NCBI GenBank assembly: GCA_942159475.1
Contig: OW804098.1
Coordinates: 111,668,620 to 111,732,619, forward strand
Reading direction: 5' to 3'
DNA: 64,000 nt
Source: Sthenelais limicola
Lineage: Eukaryota; Annelida; Polychaeta; Phyllodocida; Sigalionidae
The notes below the pieces were generated by a model that was not told the origin of the DNA, made no database searches, and saw nothing but the letters and a program-made list of their open reading frames with translations. Within the stretch, counting starts at the first letter, position 1, and every line of letters starts with the position of its first letter. Shown one piece after another: positions 11,307 to 21,400 of the stretch. A program made the translations under genes and the position numbers.

Positions 11307-12128
11307 CTATTTCGAGCCTTTCGTGCAAGCCTTAGCCCCGTGGTCGTAAGATCCGCAGCCGGAGCACTTATGAGGATAATCGCAATTCTTCAAAGAACAA
11401 CCTCCAGGGTTATTGTACTTGAAGCAAACTCTATCTTTCTTAGCCTTCGTCGACTTGACTGTAGATACCTTTTTAGAGTTCTCAAAGGCATAACAACGTA
11501 ATACTTCTTCTTGGCGGATATCTTGAAATGCAGTCAATCCAACCTTGTTGGCCCTTGCTCTTACGGCCTGGTCGTAGAGTAGACTGGCCTTCAGAGTGTA
11601 AACCTGCGAACCTGCCTTCTCACACATGGTGAAACAGTGGTTTACCACGCCCTGAATCTCGTCGAGGGACCTGGCATCAGTAACCAACTTATTCACGAGC
11701 TTCAGATTTATCAACAATAAATTTTCAAAAGAATCGATAGTGTCACCTTTTTCCAGATCTTTTGTTTGGTCAAATGGGCATGTCCTCGATCGGGTCCTCG
11801 ACCGGTCCCTGGCACGGCCGCGTGTGTGATGGGCCCCGCCCACCGCATAAATAGAACTGTCCACACTTGGTTCACGCTCTCTGCTATTAAACACAATTGT
11901 ATCAGAGCTAGCACTTGAAGTAGAAGCTGCTGGGTTGACAATAGAGGTTGCCGAATCAGCTTTCCTTGCATCCAGGGAAGTTATCAAGTCTTTCATCATT
12001 GATTCCAATGAACCGATCCTCCCATTCAAGGCATTCACATCCACAACAGTCGGCGAATTCGTGCAATCGTCGTTCAAAGGAGGCACATGAGTGTTTCCAC
12101 ACTTTTCACACAACTTTGCTTTCCCCAT
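11307..12128 (-). CDS. Element 1 Gag-like nucleic-acid-binding protein
   Basis: 273 residues, the first ORF after A1. The N-terminus has a possible zinc site (C-E-K-C-G-N-T-H). A Ser/Arg-rich stretch (R-G-R-A-R-D-R-S-R-T-R-S-R) lies mid-protein. The C-terminus holds a CCCH finger (C-x8-C-x4-C-x3-H) followed by a retroviral-type zinc knuckle C-x2-C-x4-H-x4-C. These fit RNA packaging in a particle. It ends in TAG followed by G, in frame with the RT. Element 2 has no counterpart. Confidence 0.8.
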   Translation of the reverse strand: MGKAKLCEKCGNTHVPPLNDDCTNSPTVVDVNALNGRIGSLESMMKDLITSLDARKADSATSIVNPAASTSSASSDTIVFNSREREPSVDSSIYAVGGAHHTRGRARDRSRTRSRTCPFDQTKDLEKGDTIDSFENLLLINLKLVNKLVTDARSLDEIQGVVNHCFTMCEKAGSQVYTLKASLLYDQAVRARANKVGLTAFQDIRQEEVLRCYAFENSKKVSTVKSTKAKKDRVCFKYNNPGGCSLKNCDYPHKCSGCGSYDHGAKACTKGSK

Positions 12129-12188
12129 CTTGAAGAAATATCGATCAAACGTGGAGAAACGACCAACTTTTCAAATGAAAAATCAAAA

Positions 12189-12247
12189 TTTTCAAGTGAA
12201 CCGTCCGCTCAGTGCGGATCTGGGTGAACGAATGTATCGGTTGGAGA
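12189..12247 (-). repeat. Element 1 repeat A1 (internally deleted)
   Basis: The 5' repeat of the element. It matches A2 at both ends but lacks the 123 bp between two ATGT words; one ATGT remains at the joint. The lost part holds the CCAAT and CRE-like motifs seen in A2. Confidence 0.85.
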
Positions 12248-13005
12248 AACGTTTTGAGTCAATATGAATATTGAAAAAATTGCTTTTGAATTATAAAAAA
12301 CTAATCTTTCTTCTTAGGGCTTCAAACTCCAATAATATTAATACAGAGCTGTAAATATGATGACCTAATAAACCTTTGATAATAATATATTTTATTTTGT
12401 TTCATAAATTAACAAAAGATCTCCTTACAAGAATTAAACCTCATAACTGGAGGGTATATTCATTCATTACATTTTGAGGGAAATACATAATGGCGATACT
12501 TGCCGATACATTTATCTGGCAACTGTTGGGAGCAACGTAAAGGCTCTGTTCTCTCAACATTTGTATCTATTGCCAAAAGTTGGTGATGATATCTAACATG
12601 TTCGAATTTTCATGTGCATCATCAACAGTGTCGAGTTTGTGGTCACCAATGTAGAGGCTTTTCCAAGACGTATGGCCAATGGCTACGTACATGGTTGCAC
12701 CGCTACTGTTATAACTTTTGTTGTGGCTTCCAAGGTTTCTTCTGCACTTCTGCTCAGTTTCAAGTCAAACTAAATTGACAAAATGAAGAAATAATTTCTT
12801 TTTCTTGAAATTCCTTTATTCATATCCAATATGCATAATATAAAATAGTATAAACTGTTGACAGTGGTACCAACCATCAAACGGTGATCTATAAAATGTG
12901 AATGACTCTTAAGTCATTAATTTTGATACTTGGAGGTTTCACGATTATACAAAAGTAGATAGTCCATAATATTCTCGAGTTTCAACCTTTCACTATTGAT
13001 TAAAA

Positions 13006-13173
13006 ATGCAGCCAGGTCCACGAAGAATGAGAAACAGTTCTAGATCACCAGTTACCACCAGTGGTACCTTAAACAATAATACTGGCAACCACTTCCCTGT
13101 GTTTATAGCTCGAAAAGAAAATAGAGATCAATACAACTGGACAAAATTTAGAGTAAGGAGTACAAACTCTTAA
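13006..13173 (+). CDS. Small ORF, 55 aa, unsupported
   Basis: ATG to TAA, basic and rich in Ser, Asn and Arg (starts M-Q-P-G-P-R-R-M-R-N). A good donor-like GTAAGG sits at 13153-13158, so this could be a first exon instead of a whole gene. No homologue recognised and no partner exon found. It may be chance. Confidence 0.15.
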   Translation: MQPGPRRMRNSSRSPVTTSGTLNNNTGNHFPVFIARKENRDQYNWTKFRVRSTNS

Positions 13174-13324
13174 AGGAAATATTAATACATGAAGAACAAT
13201 ATAGCACAGAAAATATAATAAAAATGATATGCAAGAATATGCGTGAAATCAGTTACAGGGATTAAATTCAAACCAGTTTGGTACCACATCTGAGACTGCA
13301 TCTTAAATCTGGGGTCCTGTAAAT

Positions 13325-13400
13325 ATATGCCCCAATAGGGACCACTGCGCATATCTGACACAGTGCATGCTAGGATGAATTCAGACCAAGTATGTCATAC
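13325..13400. repeat. Dispersed repeat, copy 1
   Basis: Shares CCCAATAGGG...CACTGCGCATRTCT...GCATGCTRGGATG with 14836-14925, followed in both by a similar TATGWCATA stretch. Class unknown. Confidence 0.5.
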
Positions 13401-13769
13401 AATAATATAATAGAGAAATGTGCGTAAGATTTGTTTCATTCAATATTCTAGTTTATTTCACCCTCGATATGCTGAGCCCATAGAGATAACATAGGGTCTG
13501 GATATTGTTTAGCTGGTCAGTAACTGATTTGATATTGCTTACGGGCAATACACCGCCGACCTAGTTTTTTTAACACTGTGCGCATGCATGCTTTGTGATC
13601 TTCCCCAGTTCCTGTCCTTATTCGGGGCTACGTTTTCAAAGCGAATCAACCTAAAGAACTAATTATTTAACAATTTATTTATCAAAATCGCTGTATATCA
13701 GGTTAATTTAACATTAGTTTAGTGTGCGGGGTGAAATAAACACAGAACATCCCTTGGATTCTCGGCGTC

Positions 13770-13833
13770 GTGAATATTCACCGATGACGGTCACGGGACT
13801 ACCGTCCTGTGACCGTCATCGGTGAATATTCAC
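13770..13833. repeat. Perfect 25-bp hairpin
   Basis: Arms 13770-13794 and 13809-13833 are exact reverse complements around a 14-nt loop. Each arm itself starts or ends with the 12-bp palindrome GTGAATATTCAC. Likely a foldback element remnant. Confidence 0.8.
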
Positions 13834-14835
13834 TCCCGCCTCGAATTCCTGGTAGTTCTATGTATAAATCTAGTATTATGCCAAATGAAGCTATTCCAGT
13901 TGAGATCCCTGCATGAGCAAAAGTGTAATGCATATTTTACTCTTCTCAATGTCATTAATTAATCATTAATGTCCTCAATTGATTATCAGAACTTCCTTGT
14001 ACAATGTACTTGTTTGTTGATAACTCAACTGACGTTATTACAGATGTGCTGTATAATAATACTAAATAAGAAATAAACAAAAAAAATAAATAATATTACC
14101 TGTCATTATGCAAGTTCACGAAAAGGACCCTTAAAGGGTCATTAACGGGTTCATGGTCACTTTTAGGACAACAAATGTTATTGATCCATGAGTACAACAC
14201 CCAAGTTCCAATTATGGTCCTCCATTTATGTCTGTTTATAGTCACTCCCAGGTGCCAATTGAGAATGCTTAGGTGAAAAGGTCACAAAATATTGATGTTT
14301 CACCCATCAACATCTTTATTGTATACCTTCCCCACTTCCTATAAATATATGTATACTACATTGTGATCTGGATTAATTAATGGCAGCCAAATGACCTAAT
14401 TGAATATGATTCAAAGTGCTGGTGTGAGAATATGAAATCCATCTTGCGTAATTTACCTTTGTCGTTTGGAGAACAACTTGGAGAAGTTGTTAATCGGATT
14501 ATTGAGAAAGTTATGAGAATAATATATATTGATAATCTGTTTATCATGACATAGTAGTGACACGGCGCAGGTTGTGGATTTTAGATTTTTCTTAAATACC
14601 TATTTAAAGTATGTACATAATGTAATATTATAATTATCAAACTGATTAAATTATAGTGTAATGTGAATGAAATTTTTGCTAACCGTCATCAAACCCTGAG
14701 AAAAATATACCTTGTACACAATGTTTGATGAATAAAATCCTTTAAACAAGCAAAAAAAGCTTGCCATGCAACTGATGATCAACAGGTGGCCTCACATGAT
14801 GATTAAATAATTCCAATCATCACATGGGGCTCCTG

Positions 14836-14925
14836 GTGGTCCCAATAGGGGATTTGCATGTCTCACTGCGCATGTCTAATGCAATGCATGCTGGGATGGA
14901 TTCTGTTGAAATATGACATATGAAT
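14836..14925. repeat. Dispersed repeat, copy 2
   Basis: Partner of 13325-13400 in the same orientation, about 1.5 kb away. Confidence 0.5.
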
Positions 14926-15455
14926 ATTTGACAACATTTTGATCGGAAATTGAAAACATTTTAATAGAAAATTGCAAGAATGTTTTCATCAATACCATAG
15001 CTTGTGTAAATGATCTATACAAACCAAATGCATGATGAGAAAGATGGGGTCAAGGACGCATGCATAACACATGGGTATTGATTGGAGCATTGATAAATAT
15101 TCCATGCTGAACATGACATGTTTTCTAGGAAGTTTAGACTGTACCATTAGTCCCATAATTCCATACGAATCAAGATTCAAAATGGTGGCTATGCGAATCC
15201 CCTATTCCTTTGTCACTATTTAGAAACCACATTGGCCATTTGTCACTAAGAACATTCTTTGTCATTTGTCACTACCTCTGGCAATTTGTTGATCATAAGA
15301 GAAGGGAATTTGACGATCTTGAAAAAAGATAATGTAGATTTTCAATGACCACCAAAGAGGCTGTTGATTTGTCAATTTAAGGCATCAGGACCCTTTTGCA
15401 TGGTATCAGCGAAAGCAAATCTGCTGAGAAATTGGTTTGTTGAGTCAGGCCTTCA

Positions 15456-18400
15456 TTAGACACATTCTGGTGATGGTATACACATGGGAACTCTTGTGCT
15501 GAAGGGTAAGGTAGAATCATACAATGGATTATCCACTGAATAATGTGATTTAGCTTTGATCCCTTCTGACTCTTCTACATAATTATCAGGGCTAGAAAAG
15601 GCATCATCATATGGAGACTCCTCAATCTTCTTCCTTTCACTGCGAACGGAATAGTCCCTCTGGGGGATCACTGGTAGTGCTACATCATAGTATGAGGAGT
15701 CATCATCTGAAAAAATAGTTTTAAAAAATCTTTCATTCAACCAGGGAATTTGCGATTTCATAATAATCCTCAAACTAGAAGAGACATTACTGATACTTTT
15801 TTCCTTCCTCAACTGATAACTAAAACCATCAAACTGAGATATAGATATATATTGATATAGGCCTTAAAGCTATAATTTCCTACAACATTACCAATATATA
15901 AATTATCCAGGGAAAAAGTTGAGACCGAGGAAAATGGAGGTGAGAGGGTTGACAGCTAGGGCAGGGAGTGTATGACCAGCGGGCAGATGAGTAGTTAAAT
16001 AGAGAAGTTGCTTGAACAGGAGCAGCAGTGGAGGGTTTGTTGTTGAGCAGAGCAGGACGTACCAGGCCACACTCAGTTTGTGGGGCCTGCTATTGATGTG
16101 ACATTACATTGGTGCCCTTACCAGGATCAACAGTAGAGCTGATGGAGTTGTCTCTCGCTGGTGGGCGTGGTGGGCTCAGACTCTCTGTGTGGATGGCTGA
16201 GTTGTCTCTAGCAGGTGGGCGTGGTTGGTTGGGGCTCTCTGTCTGGGTGACTGGTGGGCTGAGACTCTCTGTGTGGTTGACTGAGTTGTCTCTAGCAGGT
16301 GGGCGTGGTGGGTTGGGGCTCTCTGTCTGGGTGACTGGTGGGCTGAGACTCTCTGTGTGGTTGACTAAGTTGTCTCTCACTGGTGGATGTGGCTGACTGT
16401 GACTGTCAGTGTAGGTGTTTTCATGTCGGAGTGGAGGAGGCTCCGGTACATGGTTTGTGGAGTCTTGCTTCTTGGATTTGCAAATATACCCTCTGGAAAA
16501 GAGACACATCAACCACCATTTTTTTAATCCTTGCAAGAGTTTATTATGAGCATGACACATGGAATATAAAAGCATACAAAGACCTCAAACAACAGAGTTG
16601 ACCACAAATATATGGAAAGGATAGAAAACAACTACTGACAATGATTAATCTTAAGTGGTAACGGGCATGTAAACAAATCCAGATATTCAGCATAAGTTTG
16701 GCCTGATGGGATAGGGACAATATCGATGTTGATCTATATTAAATAATCATGTTCTTACTTGTGTTTGAAGATGCATATTGTAACAACTAGGACTAGAAGA
16801 AGAACTGCAACAACCACTGCAGCTGATATAACTGCCGCTGCAAATAAGAGAAATGGCGAACAAAATAAAAATAAAAATGTTATTTACAATTTCCACTATC
16901 ATGATTTAGAAAATGACAAAGTGATTATGAACTACGGAAAAAAAACATATTTACTTTATATCAAATAAACCAAATTGCACTCTAATTCAATATAAGGATT
17001 AATGACTGCCACTGTTGGTGCACTGTTTGGTGTATAATCCGGAGGCAAAGCTAAAAGAATATATACACAAGTAGTCACTGCCTTGAGCAGTCCAAGGGCT
17101 ATATCAACTTCACCTCGGGATTTTACACCAAACAGTGTACCAACAGACCCTCAATATCGGTAATTTCTTTGAATATATACACAGGTGTGAACATATTAAT
17201 CATATTAAGAAAAATTAATCTTCAGAATTTAACTTCAGGGAAAAACCTAAAAGTACCTAATCCGCAAAATGATAAAATAAAAAGATCTCTCATATACAGA
17301 GGACCAATACTTTGGAACAGCATCGCAAATGAGGTTAAATCATATAGCATGAAGGAATTCAGAACCTTCCTAAGAGGATATATGTTAGAAGATTAAGGTT
17401 AAGGAAGCTTGGGTCACCCTCCTTCATCCTCCTCCTGCGTTTCCTGTATACTTTTTTATTTAGTAAATTGTTTTCTGTACTATGCATTTATTTGTGTATA
17501 GGTGAGCAAGAGGCTACAAGTCTCGAAAACCAAAAGCAGGTGTGTAAGTCCTGGTCCAAAAACTGTAAAAAATCCACTTAGCCCTCCAAAATGAGGAGTG
17601 GAATTTTGTACACTGTACAAGAGTTGTAATATTATATTTTGTTGTTTTTTTCTATAAAAGTGTAGTTAGAGATATAGGTACAGAAGGTTTGTTTGGAAGA
17701 GCTGTCTGGGACAGAGAACAAAAACCGATTTCCATGTAGAAAGCTTTTATCATTGTCTGTATAACAAAATGGAAATAAAGTTTCTTATATATACACAATA
17801 TTCCCTTGTTATCATAAATTTAAATGTATTTGCACTCAATTTTCAATATCTACAGTTTATTTTCTGTTAGAGCGGTTTTAAGTTATGTTCTATAGATTTT
17901 ATTATGATTAATTGTACTGCATAATTACTGAACATGACCTGAAATATAGAATATTTTGAAGAAAAAAAGTGGACAATCTTTTATTTCAAAACGTTAAAAA
18001 AATACTACTTTTACTCCTTTTTTGTCATAGAGTCCCATACTAAAGCACTATGATTTACAAGCTTCTGTATAATAAAAACTAATTTGGTGTGAAATACTTT
18101 CTTTTTTATCAAAACCATATGAATACCATAAGGGATAACAGCAGAAGGTTTTGTATATACCTTTAACAGTGCACCAACAGTGCAGTTTTGGTAGTTATAG
18201 CTACAGCACCCTTCAATGAATTTGAATAGAGAATAAGAGCTGAGAATATCTTCATACAATATATATCTTCTATAATTTTCATAATCATGTTTTTCAAATT
18301 TTGAACAGAAATAACAATGATATGACAGCATCAGATATCTAAAGATTGTTTAATTCTTGGCTAGATATGACAGCAGCAAAATATTAATGAATTCTGTCCT

Positions 18401-21400
18401 ATAAGTGTTAATATTATTATTATACTAAGTTAGAATGCACTTGAAGAGGCTGCAATATGTTTTGTCAAGTCCCATTAGCAACCATGATCAAGCTGTCACT
18501 TCACTTCCTGAACCAAGTAAACTAATGTACCCATCATAATCCATACCTGGACGAGACCCTCCTCTGCGTCCATCAGTTGATGGTGCTTCGGTATTTTGGG
18601 GTTTATAAGGTTGCTCTGTTTCTGTTGCAAGATTGGTTGTAGCTTGTATATATTTTGTAGAAATAGCAGAAGGTATCTTTGTTGTTGGCACTAGTGTTGT
18701 AACTTGAGGTGCTGGTCTGCCATTTGTACACCTATGCAAAGGTGTGTCCTGGTATCGTCTCCTCCAACAATCTTCATGTTTCCACTCTGAAGGCATGATT
18801 GGGGACTCATGTTGAGCAAATACTGCAATGTATGAATAAAGTTATGCTGAAATGACAACTTCCCGCCATCAAACACTTAAGGAATGCAAAATAAATCAAT
18901 TTCTCTGCAATGTTGTATCTAGATGTCATCATACTTGTTTTGTATGTTTTAGTTGCATTGTCAGTTTCAATAATGTACATTGTAAATCTCGATCAATAAA
19001 GCAGTATCTTAGCTACGCTACCATAAACACATATCGCTATATTCTCAAGGACCTGCTGTTGTGCTACTATTCCCAAGTTTTGGAGCAAACTCTGATATTC
19101 AAAGAACCCATTTTCTAGAGACATCTTACAATCTGTGTTGATCTGCAATGTCATCATGGGGGTATAGAACAATATTTTTCAATTTGAATAGAGACCTTTT
19201 ATTCACTGTTCTGACCGTACTCAGCTTTGACCTCTTACCTATAGATAGCCTGGACTATGGCTTGTACTTATGAATCCAGCTAGCTAACAGCTATGCATAT
19301 CTATCTTCACCTGATATGTTAGCTATACTACCACACAGTTAATCACGCTATGCTTCGACACAGTTAATCACGAGATATTATTACAAAAACTACAAGGGAT
19401 GGGCATGTCTAAGTTTGTGTTAGAATGGTTTGTGAGCTACTTGACCGACAGAAAACAGAGGGTTGCTGTGAATGGGTATACGTCAAACGAAAGAGGCATT
19501 GTGTGTGGGGTCAAGCACAAGCATGTGCAACACTGTGGCATCCAATACTTCACGGATGACATGGTGGTGTTAGCATGGGGGTCGGATGCCGGGGATAATC
19601 ATGAGATGTTGGAAGGTGATCTCCACAGGGTGGGGATCATGTGCAAGCTGAACAAGATCTCCCTAAACATCAAAAAGAGCCAAGTCATGACAATACAAAA
19701 CAATGCAAAAAACACCACAGAAACAAACACACCACACATACACATAAACAAAGACAAACTCGAAAACACAACATCATACACTTACCTCGGTGTCGACATA
19801 GACAATACATTATCATTCAAAAACTACGTCGACAGGAGGGTCACACAAGCACAATCACGAGTGAAAGCCCTAACTAAAATATCAAGGGCACTATCAAAAG
19901 ACACAATAATAATGCTCTACAAAATGACCATCAGACCAATACTTGAATATGGAGACACACTATACAACGTCACACCAAAACAGACTCTAAATAGGATAGC
20001 AACAACACAAAACAGAATTATCAGACTCGCACTTAGACTACAAAAAAGGACAAATGTCAAACATCTGCACAAAGAAGTGGGCCTACAACAACCACACATT
20101 AGAAGACAAAGTAAATCTAAGAACACTTTCAAAAGGTCCCATGCTAATAGTCCCAACACCAAAATCTGAGAAATTCAGGAAATCGTTTGTGTACCAGGCG
20201 CCCACCCTGTGGAACAACCTTGATGGTAGCATAAGAAGTATGCCGGACTACAGGGCCTTCGAACACTATCTCGGCACCCGCTACACCGGCGACCGGTAAA
20301 ACAAAAACACTGTATACCGATTAAAACCCTGACTGGGGAATGCGACATTGCAATGGTTGCGAATATTATTATTATTGTTGTTGTTATTATTATTAGTAGC
20401 GGTAATGAACGCCAAATATACAGACGCATACTAGCCAGTGACGCTAAAGTTCCAAAACCTATATAAAAATTTACTTAGCTACTTGTTGCTACAACTTGAA
20501 GCCCTGACACTAGTCAGAGAGGGTGCTTGCACACCCACCTGTATATATACATACACTTTTGTACGCCTTACTTGTACCTTATTCTTGTCGTGTATTATGT
20601 ACTCTATCATGTATTATGTAGTTTACTAGTCAACTGATATCACCAATTATCATTATTGTATCAGTGTTTAGTCCCCATTGGTTGGTCTGAGCTGGCCCGT
20701 TATAGACGCATAGAGAGCCAGTGGTCACTAACGGTCCCACTGGCCCTCTATGCCTAGAGAACTTCCGGTAAACAGCCCAACCAACGGGGACTAAAGCCAT
20801 TAGAGCCTTTGTTTATTGTCCTCGCTGGCCCTCTAAGCCTTCGGGAACCTGTCTCAGCCTCCGGCCTCGACAGGATTGCCGTCAGGCTTAGAGGGCCAGC
20901 TCGGACAATAAACTCAGGCTCTAATTGCCCATTATTCCAAAACCGATGGGTATTCGGAAGAGCTGTGACTATCACAGACAATATTCCTTTTCCATTCTTC
21001 TTCTTCTTCTTCTTCTTTTAATTTAACCTGTACGATTGTATATGTGAAATGGAAATACAATCTTATAATAATAATAATAACAATATACCCTGACAGTCAG
21101 TTTGACCACACACCAATTACATCATTTATATATGGTCATCAGCCACCCAATGTGTTTATAGTTGTTTACAATAGAATGTAAAGAATGAACCAAGGCATGA
21201 GGTTTACATTGATTAGTGGGAAATGTTACCTTTCTCATACATACTACTGTTAAGGTTAAGAAAGGAACTCGGATACGCGTGTAGACTTCATGAGAAGGTC
21301 TAAGCAACTGTTTAATGAATCCTGTGAAACGTACATGCTCCTCCTGGGTCTGCATATATAATTAGGTGGGCGTAGCCCTTACGTAATACCCATGGCATAG

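Larger units (their letters stand above)
7846..12247 (-). mobile_element. Element 1: Ngaro/PAT-like tyrosine-recombinase retrotransposon with split direct repeats
   Basis: On the minus strand the order is A1 (12189-12247), gag, RT-RNase H, tyrosine recombinase, B1 (8144-8236), A2 (7973-8143), B2 (7846-7938). This A1-ORFs-B1-A2-B2 layout is the split direct repeat arrangement of Ngaro and PAT elements; DIRS1-type inverted ends are absent. No adenine methyltransferase domain is visible. Gag, RT and RNase H lie in one frame broken by two TAG codons (11307-11309 and 9774-9776). The recombinase starts in another frame and overlaps RNase H by 58 nt. A1 lacks 123 bp present in A2. No target duplication is seen at the ends. 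The copy is probably unable to move on its own. Confidence 0.88.
12248..15455. other. Spacer between element 1 and R2
   Basis: No firm gene. It contains a small open frame at 13006-13173, a perfect hairpin at 13770-13833 and two copies of a dispersed repeat (13325-13400 and 14836-14925). A stretch near 15220-15310 read in reverse resembles 3826-3900 in an R1 intron (shared words TTCTTATGATCAACAAATTG and AGTGACAAA). Confidence 0.5.

Noticed and set aside
7846..12247. DIRS1-type element or bacterial integrase island.
   Set aside because: Ends are split direct repeats, not inverted repeats; no methyltransferase domain; an RT-RNase H and gag accompany the recombinase.
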